Both the position numbers and the translations under genes were made by a program. A stretch of DNA of 64,000 bases, taken from the NCBI GenBank assembly GCA_041687495.1, contig JAWLBR010000003.1:9176-73175 (forward strand), written 5' to 3'. A model generated the notes under the pieces. The model was not told the origin of the DNA, did no database searches, and saw only the letters and a program-made list of their open reading frames with translations. Below are positions 26,497 to 34,620 of this stretch, piece by piece (within the stretch, counting starts at the first letter, position 1; each line of letters starts with the position of its first letter). This DNA is from JAWLBR01 sp041687495. Lineage in GTDB: Bacteria; Bacillota; Limnochordia; DTU087; JAAYGB01.

Positions 26497-28338
26497 ATGC
26501 AAATACAAAACAATCCTAAAAAACCGTTGATTTACTACTACATTATTGCCATGAGTGTTGTCATGATCATGAACACCTTTATTTTCCCGTTGTTCTTGAA
26601 GGCACAGATCACGCAAGTGGACTATGGAACGTTCCTTAGGCTGATTGAGAGCGGAAAAGTTAGAAGTGTTGAGGTCCAAGACAAGCAGATTGGATTTGTG
26701 GCCGTTGACGATGAGGGAAAAGAGGGTTTGTACGTTACTGGCCGCATGGACGATCCGGAGTTGGCAAACCGCTTGTTGTCGGCCAAGGTCGACAGTTTCT
26801 CGCAGGTGATTCCGAGGGAAAACTCTCCTTTGGTCAACTTTCTCATCTCATGGGTTCTGCCGTTGGCCGTGTTCATCGGCTTGGGCCAGCTGTTTATGAA
26901 GAAACTCCAAACCAAAATGGGCGGTATGGGCAACGCCATGACCTTTGGTAAGAGCAATGCCAAAGTGTATGTTGAAGCTCAGACCGGGAAGACCTTCGCT
27001 GATGTGGCTGGCCAAGACGAAGCGAAAGAAGCGTTGCAGGAGATTGTGGATTTCCTCCACAGTCCGGAGAGATACAAGGAGATTGGGGCTAAAGTCCCCA
27101 AGGGTGTTTTGCTGGTGGGCCCTCCTGGAACAGGTAAGACTCTGTTGGCGAAGGCAGTAGCCGGTGAATCAAAGGTCCCATTCTTCTCCATTTCCGGTTC
27201 CGAGTTTGTAGAGATGTTTGTGGGTATGGGAGCTGCCCGGGTGAGGGATCTATTTAAGCAGGCTCAGGCTAAAGCCCCCTGCATCGTGTTCATCGATGAG
27301 ATTGACACCATCGGCAAGAGTCGCAACTCCGGTGGAGTCGGAGGCGGCAATGACGAGAGGGAGCAGACGCTCAACCAGCTGCTCACCGAAATGGATGGCT
27401 TTGACGCAGATACCGGTGTGGTAATCTTGGCTGCCACAAACAGACCTGAGACTTTGGACAAAGCACTGCTTAGGCCTGGAAGATTCGACCGTCGAGTTCC
27501 GGTAGAGCTGCCGGACCTGGCGGGACGGGAGGCCATCTTGCAGGTTCACTCCAAGAGGGTGAAGTTGGGTGGAGATATCGACTTTAATGCCATTGCCAGA
27601 GCTACCTCAGGAGCGTCAGGGGCAGATCTAGCCAACATCATCAATGAAGGGGCACTGCGTGCGGTGAAGCTCGGCCGTAAGTATGTCGTACAAAGTGACC
27701 TGGAAGAGTCAGTTGAAGTTGTGATAGCTGGATACCAAAGAAAGAACGCGGTAATCTCGACGAAAGATAAGCTGACAATAGCCTATCATGAGATCGGTCA
27801 CGCTTTAGTTGCTGCCAAACAGAGCCACTCGGCGCCGGTCCACAAGATCACCATCATCCCCAGGACATCTGGTGCTCTGGGGTATACAATGCAGGTTGAT
27901 CAGGCAGAACAGGTCCTGATGGCCAAGGAGCATGCGCTGGACAAAATCACAACCTATATGGGTGGAAGAGCGGCAGAGGAAATCGTATTCAACACGGTGA
28001 CTTCCGGCGCTGCCAACGACATCGAGCAAGCTACAAAGATTGCTCGGGCGATGGTCACCCGATTTGGCATGAGTGAAGAATTTGATATGATGGCTCTGGA
28101 AACGGTGAACAACCAGTATCTTGGTGGAGATGCCTCACTGCTAGTGTCCGCACAGACTGCCTCAAAGATCGATGCAGAGGTTCTGGGGATCATCAAGTCT
28201 TGCCACCGCAGGGCGGTTGAGATACTGGAGGAGAACAAGGATAAGTTGCATGAACTGGCTAAGTACCTGCTAGAAGAAGAGACGATTACCGGAGATGAGT
28301 TCATGGCGTTGCTGGCGCAGCATTCGAGTGTTGCGTAA
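26497..28338 (+). CDS. ftsH: ATP-dependent zinc metalloprotease FtsH
   Basis: A 613-residue membrane AAA+ protease that degrades misfolded membrane and short-lived cytosolic proteins. Two hydrophobic segments (about residues 10-32 and 105-130) frame a ~75-residue extracytoplasmic domain. The AAA module has GPPGTGKT (208-215), FIDEID (265-270) and the second-region-of-homology signature AATNRPETLDKALLRPGRFDR within 300-325. The zinc site is H431-E-I-G-H435. The ATG has AAGGAG 8 bases upstream. The commoner motif is HEAGH, so HEIGH marks a variant paralogue, but both His and the catalytic Glu remain. A bidirectional terminator follows. Confidence 0.96.
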   Translation: MQIQNNPKKPLIYYYIIAMSVVMIMNTFIFPLFLKAQITQVDYGTFLRLIESGKVRSVEVQDKQIGFVAVDDEGKEGLYVTGRMDDPELANRLLSAKVDSFSQVIPRENSPLVNFLISWVLPLAVFIGLGQLFMKKLQTKMGGMGNAMTFGKSNAKVYVEAQTGKTFADVAGQDEAKEALQEIVDFLHSPERYKEIGAKVPKGVLLVGPPGTGKTLLAKAVAGESKVPFFSISGSEFVEMFVGMGAARVRDLFKQAQAKAPCIVFIDEIDTIGKSRNSGGVGGGNDEREQTLNQLLTEMDGFDADTGVVILAATNRPETLDKALLRPGRFDRRVPVELPDLAGREAILQVHSKRVKLGGDIDFNAIARATSGASGADLANIINEGALRAVKLGRKYVVQSDLEESVEVVIAGYQRKNAVISTKDKLTIAYHEIGHALVAAKQSHSAPVHKITIIPRTSGALGYTMQVDQAEQVLMAKEHALDKITTYMGGRAAEEIVFNTVTSGAANDIEQATKIARAMVTRFGMSEEFDMMALETVNNQYLGGDASLLVSAQTASKIDAEVLGIIKSCHRRAVEILEENKDKLHELAKYLLEEETITGDEFMALLAQHSSVA

Positions 28339-28362
28339 GTAGTCCGCATATTTGCGCAGTGG

Positions 28363-28397
28363 AAAACACCCCAGTGCCGAGGCGTCTGGGGTGTTTT
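28363..28397. terminator. Bidirectional terminator between ftsH and the sulfatase gene
   Basis: A 12-bp perfect stem (AAAACACCCCAG with CTGGGGTGTTTT) with an 11-base loop has T-runs on both strands, so it can stop both convergent genes. Confidence 0.9.
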
Positions 28398-28446
28398 GTA
28401 TACCGTTGCTGAGAAAGCAGCCGTTTTAGGCTCTGGCAGCCTTCTG

Positions 28447-29988
28447 CTACTTCTGGAAGTCCTGCAGTTCGCCTGCGTAAGGGGCATGCTCGAACCTACA
28501 CGGCGTTTCGGTTAACCGAGGATCATTCTGCTCGGTGAGTACCGCAATTAGGTGCTGGTTGAGCTCTTGTTTCACATCTGCGTACTCTGGTTCTTCTGCC
28601 ACATTGTTCATGTAGTATGGGTCCTTGCGCAGATCGTACAGCTCTTCACGGGGCCGCTTGTCGAAGCCTAACCTAAACAGCGACTCAACTTCCTCTTCAT
28701 CCCGGTGATAGACCATCCAGGCTTTGGTGGGACTGGCGTCTAGGTCAGGGTAGGCAACAAAGGTATCCCACTGCAGTTCTTCATATGGCGGTGGGGTAGT
28801 ATTTGGATCGTCTAGACCTTTAGGATCACCCATGGGCCAACGATCAGGCGCAAAGTTGATGATATACAAGAAGTCTTTAGTGCGAATCGCCCGCTGCGGA
28901 TAGGGGAGTCCACCTTCTCGGGCAGTATGAACGTGCCGTTCCCGTCCGGTTACCACCCAGGTGCGCTCAGGGTCAACCTGTCCGCTTTTTTGACTTAACA
29001 GGACCGGAAGCAAGCTGCGTGCGGTCATCGAATCAGGAATAGCTTCTCCGGCTGCCTCCATAAACGTCGGAGCCAGATCCATAATGTTAATGAAGTCATC
29101 AACTACCCGCCCAGGCTTGATGTTTTTCGGCCAGCGCATGGCCAGGGCTACTTCGCAGCCGATGTTATATAGGTTGCACTTGGCTCGAGGCATTCCCGGA
29201 ATTCCGTGGTCACCGCTGACTACCACCAGCGTGTTCTCCAGCTCTCCAATCTCCTCCAGCCGCTGCAGGATTACGCCCAATCCGGCATCAACTGCTTGGC
29301 ACTCGCCCAGATAGTCAGCAAAGTCCTCCCGCACCTCGTGCACATCAGGCATAAAGGCAGGTAGGCGTCCCCTGAGGCTATCGGGTTCTATTCCCCATAG
29401 GGCTTTGCCTGAGCCTTGTTCCCAGGTCCGGTGGGTGTTGGTCGGACCCCACCAATAGCAGAAGGGTTTGCCTTCCGGTCGAGACTCGATGAACTGATCG
29501 AAGTTGTCGCGGACTTCGTCGAGGAGTTCCTGTTTGGCAGCTTCGACGCCAACGGTCTCCGCCCGCTCAGTGACGTAGTGGGAGAAGCGATTGAACTTCT
29601 GCCCACCCCGCGTATAGGCGGTTCGCAGAGCACCATAGGGTGCGTTCTGTGTTTTACCCGGGGCCCAGACCTTGTATGTATGGCCAATATGATATCCAGC
29701 CTTTTCTAGCTCTAGGGGATAGGTGGGGATGTTTTCGTCCCAACAGGCGCCCACCAAGATGGCGCCTAGGCCCGTTTGCCAGAAGTACTGTCCGGACAGA
29801 ACTGAGCTGCGGCAAGGAGTACAGGTCGGTGCCGGAATGAAAGCGTTGGTGAAGAGTGCTCCTTCTGTGGCGACGCGGTCAAAGTTCGGGGTGGAGATCA
29901 GTTGGTTGATTGAGTTAGGACCCTCATGCTGTGCGTAGGCACTGGCGTAGCGACCCCAGTCGTCGGCAAAGGCAAAAACGATGTTCAC
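28447..29988 (-). CDS. Sulfatase, formylglycine-dependent type
   Basis: A 513-residue sulfatase of the alkaline-phosphatase fold that removes sulfate esters. C56-T-P-C-R60, followed by SSVLSGQ, matches the C-x-P-x-R motif whose first Cys becomes formylglycine; Cys rather than Ser at position 59 is unusual. Metal-binding Asp residues are seen in FADDWG (9-10), and a second Asp/His set in VSGDHGIPG. It resembles bacterial N-sulfoglucosamine sulfohydrolase-like enzymes. There is no signal peptide. The GTG start has AAGGAGCGG 6 bases upstream. A sulfatase-modifying enzyme is not visible in the window. A heparan-like or plant glycan substrate is plausible given the heparinase-like gene nearby. Confidence 0.9.
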   Translation of the reverse strand: MNIVFAFADDWGRYASAYAQHEGPNSINQLISTPNFDRVATEGALFTNAFIPAPTCTPCRSSVLSGQYFWQTGLGAILVGACWDENIPTYPLELEKAGYHIGHTYKVWAPGKTQNAPYGALRTAYTRGGQKFNRFSHYVTERAETVGVEAAKQELLDEVRDNFDQFIESRPEGKPFCYWWGPTNTHRTWEQGSGKALWGIEPDSLRGRLPAFMPDVHEVREDFADYLGECQAVDAGLGVILQRLEEIGELENTLVVVSGDHGIPGMPRAKCNLYNIGCEVALAMRWPKNIKPGRVVDDFINIMDLAPTFMEAAGEAIPDSMTARSLLPVLLSQKSGQVDPERTWVVTGRERHVHTAREGGLPYPQRAIRTKDFLYIINFAPDRWPMGDPKGLDDPNTTPPPYEELQWDTFVAYPDLDASPTKAWMVYHRDEEEVESLFRLGFDKRPREELYDLRKDPYYMNNVAEEPEYADVKQELNQHLIAVLTEQNDPRLTETPCRFEHAPYAGELQDFQK

Positions 29989-30135
29989 AGTAGTCCGCTC
30001 CTTGTTTGTTCGGTTTACTGCCAGGGAGAAGTCAGCAGTATCTATCTAATATTGTTTTAGACTCTGTGGGAACAACTCCCTGCCTCCCTCGGGCTGTTTG
30101 GGATGGAAACTTGGCAGTGCAGTAAAGTAATGTCA

Positions 30136-30173
30136 AATGCGGGAAGGAGCGACAACCGCTACCTCCCCGCATT
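30136..30173 (-). terminator. Probable terminator of the M20 hydrolase gene
   Basis: A long stem-loop (AATGCGGG at one end pairing with CCCGCATT, with an inner GC stem) starts about 27 bases after the stop. The run after it on the minus strand is only moderately T-rich (TTTGACATT). Confidence 0.55.
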
Positions 30174-30199
30174 CTTAGTACCCACTACGCAAGCTTCCC

Positions 30200-31864
30200 T
30201 TACTGGGCGTGGGCGTATCCATAGAACCAGCGATATCCTTCGGCCCCGTTATAGTAGGCTACCTTTAGTCGTTGGCCCGGCTCGAGCTTGGACGTTAGCT
30301 CAAAGGTGTATTCAGCGGTGGGAGCGGCTGTGAAGACATGCTCTCCCACAGGAGTTCCCGCCATAGTTGTGATCTCTAGTTTGTCTCCGACGGTCTCAAT
30401 GAAGGTAGTTTGTGCTACTGCGAATTTTGCTGAACCAGAGGCAGCGTCGATGGTTACTCCTGGTGGCTCCGGATAGGCGACCTCAGGGATAAACGCTTTG
30501 CTCTCATAGGGAGGCATACCCTTCATTCGGTCTGCAAACTCTGCTTGTATCTGATCTAGCGCCTTTGGGTTGCTCAGAAGCTCGATGCCAAGTACGGCTA
30601 GTACCTTAGAAGCTTTGACCGCACCTTGCAGTCCGTAGACACGCCCGGATTGTAGACTCGATTCCTCCGAATGACCAGCGGTCCCAGGCACCCATGTGGC
30701 GACGTTAATAGTAGTCAATGGAGTCTGCCAGCTTACATCTCCAATTGGGTTAGAGCCAAAGCTCTGACTGCCTGTAGGATGGGTAATATCCGCAACGGGA
30801 ACTCCGGTGATCCCAAGGGCCTCCATTTCAGCGACATCGGCTGCGGTGAAAGGTTGGGTCCCGACGAACTCTAGAGCGTCGATGGCAACTTCGGCGAGAG
30901 CTTTGTTTGGTACTTTATTGTAGATTCCGGAACTGAACCCTATGGACATTTCTGTTCGGGTGGCGAGGGCAGCTGCCTGCGCGATCTCGTCGATTCGTTC
31001 CCGTGCATAGGCGACGTCAGGATATTCTGGCCCACGAATGTAATAGCGGACGGCTGCAGTCTCAGGCACGATATTGGGCGCTTGGCCGCCGTCGGTGATG
31101 ACGTAATGTATCCGCATCTCCTGAATGAGGTGCTCCCTCAGGTAATTGACTGCGATGTTCATGAGCTCGACGGCATCGAGCGCACTTCGGCCCATCTCCG
31201 GTGCGGCTGAGGCGTGGGCAGCCTTACCCTGAAAGCGGTACTCTACGTGATCCATGGCCATGGTGCTACCGTATTCGGACGTGTTTTCGGAGTCCGCATG
31301 GGTGGAAAATAGAACGTCCAGATCATCATAGTGTCCTTCCGAGGCGATTAGAGGAGCCACGTCCCAAACCTCTTCGGCTGGGTGGATGAACAGCTTAATG
31401 GTTCCGGGAATCTGGTAGTCATTCATCACTGTCTTCAGCGCAATTGCGGCGCTGACTCCGGCAGCTGTATTGAGGTTGTGTCCGCAGCCGTGTCCGACGC
31501 CAACGAGTGCATCAAAATCCTCAAAGATGCCGATGACGGGTTTCCCTGATCCCCACGAGGCCATGATGGCGGTAGGTACCTCTGCTACCGAGTGGGTAAT
31601 CTGAAAGTCAGCGTCTTTTAGCACACCGGTGACCTTAGCATAAGATTGGTACTCGTCGAGGGCTGTTTCTGCATAGGACCACAAGCTAGAGGCAACATCG
31701 ATTGTTAACTGCTTATTCTCCTCAAGGTACTCCATAGCGGCCTGTTTAGCAAGATCAGCGACATTTTGATCTTGGGCGCTCACTCCCAAGGCCACACTGA
31801 GAAGGCCAATCAGAACCAAGGCGATCATCGAGGTTTTCATTATGTTTTTCAAAACAGCATTCAT
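30200..31864 (-). CDS. Secreted M20-family peptidase/amidohydrolase with C-terminal domain
   Basis: About 554 residues with a signal peptide (hydrophobic SMIALVLIGLLSVALG, probable cleavage near SAQ), so the enzyme is exported. The body is M20 family D, like AbgB: metal ligands appear in GHGCGHN and HPAEEVWD, and the dimerisation domain around GKAAHASAAPEMGRSALDA. The last ~100 residues, from about PEPPGVTIDAA, are an extra beta-rich domain outside the usual M20 length. The start is uncertain: the ATG at 31864 follows AAGGAG with no spacing; TTG 31852 and ATG 31840 are alternatives. Substrate may be an N-acylated amino acid or peptide. Confidence 0.87.
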   Translation of the reverse strand: MNAVLKNIMKTSMIALVLIGLLSVALGVSAQDQNVADLAKQAAMEYLEENKQLTIDVASSLWSYAETALDEYQSYAKVTGVLKDADFQITHSVAEVPTAIMASWGSGKPVIGIFEDFDALVGVGHGCGHNLNTAAGVSAAIALKTVMNDYQIPGTIKLFIHPAEEVWDVAPLIASEGHYDDLDVLFSTHADSENTSEYGSTMAMDHVEYRFQGKAAHASAAPEMGRSALDAVELMNIAVNYLREHLIQEMRIHYVITDGGQAPNIVPETAAVRYYIRGPEYPDVAYARERIDEIAQAAALATRTEMSIGFSSGIYNKVPNKALAEVAIDALEFVGTQPFTAADVAEMEALGITGVPVADITHPTGSQSFGSNPIGDVSWQTPLTTINVATWVPGTAGHSEESSLQSGRVYGLQGAVKASKVLAVLGIELLSNPKALDQIQAEFADRMKGMPPYESKAFIPEVAYPEPPGVTIDAASGSAKFAVAQTTFIETVGDKLEITTMAGTPVGEHVFTAAPTAEYTFELTSKLEPGQRLKVAYYNGAEGYRWFYGYAHAQ

Positions 31865-32202
31865 CTCCTTGTTTTTTCTGCTTTGCATCACACCGACTGA
31901 CAACCTGCACCTATGTAGCCCCGTTCCGTTCTTCACCCGCCTTTGCTGGGATTAGTTTCCATAACGTACGTGGTGATAGTTCCATTAATGCATAAATATC
32001 CCTGCTTAGATTATAAAAATGCATATGTGAACTTTTCGTGTCCCGCAGAGAGCAATTTGATGGCGAGCAAGGTTCGCAGCGTCTGATCCGGGCGAGTCAG
32101 TACCGAGGGGCAGACATGGATCTGGTGGATAGGTGTAAGAGTTTGGTTGACAGGGTAAGCTAAGCGTATTAGTATATAAGCAAGTGGTTAATTGCAAGCG
32201 AG
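31865..32202. other. Divergent intergenic region between the M20 gene and the arsenic operon
   Basis: Holds the arsR promoter (32147-32175, plus strand) and, on the minus strand, a TATAAT at 32010-32015 that may serve the M20 gene. Two ATGCAT palindromes 33 bases apart flank that -10 box. Confidence 0.4.
32147..32175 (+). promoter_or_regulatory. Promoter of the arsenic operon
   Basis: TTGACA (32147-32152), a 17-base spacer and TAGTAT (32170-32175), about 28 bases before the regulator's start. I see no clear dyad overlapping it. Confidence 0.7.
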
Positions 32203-32571
32203 GTGAGACAGATCACCAGATTAGTCGATCAGCTCAAGGCATTGGGGGACATGACCAGGATCAAGATCTTGAAGCTGCTCACCGGGCAAGAGTATTGCGT
32301 CTGTGAGTTAGCTGAGATTATTGGCATTAGTCAGCCGGGGATATCGCAGCATTTGCGCAAACTGAAAGTAGCCGGCTTTGTCATCGAACGTAAGGAGAGC
32401 CAATGGGTTTACTACAAGGCCGATGAGGAAGCGTTGCAGGCATTTCAACAGGCTTTTGGCGAGTTCTTGGCTGCAGATCTTGCTGGCGTTCCGGAGATGA
32501 CGGCCGAACTGAATCAGGTTAGGAACTTGGAGCAAAATCCTATCGTAGTAGCTTGTAAGTCCAGAAAATAG
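32203..32571 (+). CDS. arsR: ArsR-family metalloregulator
   Basis: A 122-residue winged-helix repressor. It has the classic LGDMTRIKILKLL start and ISQPGISQHLRKLKVAGFV recognition helix, plus the Cys pair C32-V-C34 in YCVCEL, the position of the arsenic(III)-binding CxC of ArsR repressors. A further Cys lies near the end (VVACKS) and may be an additional ligand. It is the first gene of a plus-strand operon with arsenate reductase, thioredoxin-like protein and permease, and would derepress it on metalloid binding. The start is GTG; the ribosome site is weak. Confidence 0.9.
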   Translation: MRQITRLVDQLKALGDMTRIKILKLLTGQEYCVCELAEIIGISQPGISQHLRKLKVAGFVIERKESQWVYYKADEEALQAFQQAFGEFLAADLAGVPEMTAELNQVRNLEQNPIVVACKSRK

Positions 32572-32609
32572 CCGGGCCAAACAAAGACGGCAATTTGGAG
32601 GAGTCTACC

Positions 32610-33032
32610 GTGGAGAAAAGACCTGTTCGCGTAATGTTTCTGTGTACCGGGAATTCCTGCCGAAGTCAGATGGCCGATGGGTTGGCGAAGGCCTTAGGTG
32701 GAGCGCGACTGGAGGTCTACAGTGCTGGGTTGGAGGCTCACGGGATCAACCCTCGAGCTGTGGCGGTGCTGCAAGAAGTGGGAATTGATATCTCCCACAA
32801 CACTTCAGACATCATTGATCAGGAACTCCTGGGGAGTATGGACTATGCGATTACCCTCTGCTCCCATGCGGAGAAGCACTGCCCGCTGACACCGCCATCG
32901 GTCAAACGGATGCACTGGGGGTTTGATGATCCCGCCAAGGCAACCGGGTCAGAGGACGAGATCATGGCCAAGTTCCGCGAAGTCCGAGATGGGATTACGG
33001 AGAAAGTCAAGGAGTTCCTTGTTTCTCTTTAG
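32610..33032 (+). CDS. arsC: Thioredoxin-coupled arsenate reductase
   Basis: A 140-residue low-molecular-weight-phosphatase-fold protein that reduces arsenate to arsenite. The P-loop is C12-x5-R18 (CTGNSCRS) and the two resolving cysteines C84 and C91 (ITLCSHAEKHC) are spaced as in Staphylococcus-type ArsC, so the full redox relay is present. HWGFDDPA is also family-specific. The GTG at 32610 has GGAGGAG upstream and is chosen over an in-frame TTG at 32595 that lies inside that site. It follows arsR by 38 bases. Confidence 0.93.
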   Translation: MEKRPVRVMFLCTGNSCRSQMADGLAKALGGARLEVYSAGLEAHGINPRAVAVLQEVGIDISHNTSDIIDQELLGSMDYAITLCSHAEKHCPLTPPSVKRMHWGFDDPAKATGSEDEIMAKFREVRDGITEKVKEFLVSL

Positions 33033-33099
33033 GGCAACAAGGACCCTCCCTTTCGGGATAGGCCTTGCTACTTAGAGCATGAGAGAGGAGATGTAGAAG

Positions 33100-33333
33100 A
33101 TGAATGTTAAGGTTTTGGGTTCTGGATGCGCCAAGTGTAGAAAGCTGGAGGCATTGGTCAAAGAAGTAGTTCAGGAAAACGGTTTGGATGCTGTGGTAGA
33201 GAAGGTTACCGATGTAGCAGACATCATCGGCTATGGGGTGATGACTACTCCAGCCCTTGTGGTCGACGAGAAGGTTGTCGTCAGCGGGTCGGTGCCCAGT
33301 AAAGCAAAGCTTAAGGAACTGCTGGCTCAGTAG
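33100..33333 (+). CDS. Small thioredoxin-like redox protein
   Basis: A 77-residue protein with C10-A-K-C13 at the end of the first beta strand (VKVLGSGCAKC), a cis-Pro region in TTPALVVDEK and the typical VSGxxPS end. It belongs to the small redox-active disulfide proteins seen next to DUF318-type permeases and arsenic genes. It probably supplies electrons, perhaps to ArsC or the permease. GAGAGGAG lies about 9 bases before the ATG. It sits between arsC and the permease in one operon. Confidence 0.9.
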   Translation: MNVKVLGSGCAKCRKLEALVKEVVQENGLDAVVEKVTDVADIIGYGVMTTPALVVDEKVVVSGSVPSKAKLKELLAQ

Positions 33334-33430
33334 TTCCCGCACGAGCAACCGTTGGCAGATACAGCAAACAGGGGATTAGTGGGTGCTGCAGTGAGATGGC
33401 AGCACCCTTGCAGCGTAAGGAGATGATCTT

Positions 33431-34450
33431 GTGATTGTGTTTCAATGGCTCAATGATCAGTTGCTAAAGATGGAGTGGTTGTCATCTTCGGTGGAAGCGC
33501 TGGTTGAGAACATTTTTGGCCTCGATGTGTCGAGTCGGCTGGGGGGAAGCGTCCATTTCTTCATCTACGATACGGTGAAGATCTTCTTGCTGCTGTCAGC
33601 CCTCATTTTCGGTATTTCCTATATCCAAAGCTACTTTCCTCCAGAGCGAACTCGGAGGATTCTGGGCCGGTTCAACGGGGTTGGCGCCAATATTCTAGGC
33701 GCATTGATGGGGACGGTTACTCCCTTTTGCTCGTGTTCCTCAATTCCGCTGTTCATCGGTTTTACCAGTGCCGGCCTGCCAATTGGGGTTACCTTCTCCT
33801 TCTTGATCTCATCGCCTTTAGTGGATTTGGCCTCAATTCTGCTGTTGGCCAGTATCTTTAACTGGAAGATCGCCATCGCTTATGTCTTGGTCGGGCTTTT
33901 CATTGCGGTAGTGGGTGGAACGGCGATTAGCAAGCTGAAGCTGGAGAAGTATGTTGAAGGATTTGTCTATAAAGTTGAAGCTGCCGCTGCCAGTGAGGAA
34001 ACAGCAGATGGCCCAACAATGGCAGTCGGTGAGCGAGTGGCTTTCGCCAAAGAACAGGTAATGGAGATTGTCCAGAGGGTTTGGCTGTATGTTGTGATCG
34101 GTGTTGGGATTGGGGCTGCCATCCACAACTGGATTCCAGAAAGCATCATTACGGCTGTCTTAGGAGAGAAGAATCCCTTCTCGGTACTACTGGCCGCCCT
34201 AGTTGGCGTGCCCATGTACGCGGACATCTTTGGCACGCTGCCCATTGCTGAGGCTCTGGTCACCAAGGGTGTAGGGATCGGAACCGTTTTGGCTTTCATG
34301 ATGGCCGTTACTGCGTTGTCACTGCCGTCCCTAATCTTGTTGCGAAAGGTGGTCAAGACCAGACTTCTGGTCATCTTCGTCGGCATCGTCACCACCGGGA
34401 TCATCATCATGGGCTATGCCTTCAATGCCTTTGGCCACTGGGTTGTCTAG
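33431..34450 (+). CDS. ArsP/DUF318-type permease
   Basis: A 339-residue integral membrane protein with about eight hydrophobic segments. The conserved TVTPFCSCSSIPLF motif (Cys at roughly residues 98 and 100), followed by GLPIG, is the mark of the DUF318 permease family, which includes ArsP, an exporter of trivalent organoarsenicals. A second conserved segment, GVPMYADIFGTLPIAEAL, lies near residue 260. The hydrophilic loop near 180-200 is acidic. It is the last gene of the arsenic operon. The GTG has AAGGAG upstream. ArsP is my best guess; the family may also move other metalloids. Confidence 0.86.
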   Translation: MIVFQWLNDQLLKMEWLSSSVEALVENIFGLDVSSRLGGSVHFFIYDTVKIFLLLSALIFGISYIQSYFPPERTRRILGRFNGVGANILGALMGTVTPFCSCSSIPLFIGFTSAGLPIGVTFSFLISSPLVDLASILLLASIFNWKIAIAYVLVGLFIAVVGGTAISKLKLEKYVEGFVYKVEAAAASEETADGPTMAVGERVAFAKEQVMEIVQRVWLYVVIGVGIGAAIHNWIPESIITAVLGEKNPFSVLLAALVGVPMYADIFGTLPIAEALVTKGVGIGTVLAFMMAVTALSLPSLILLRKVVKTRLLVIFVGIVTTGIIIMGYAFNAFGHWVV

Positions 34451-34620
34451 ATTGCTTTGTGTGTTGGATGTCGGGTGAGTCTATTTCCGACTGGGCCCCT
34501 AGACCACTACCCGTTTAGCAGGAAGTTTGGATGGATTGTGGATAAATTCGGCGTCTCATGGCAGCTGGATCTTTCGGAGTAGGGGCCAAAAGCACTGCGG
34601 CAAACACGGATAAGCTCAGC

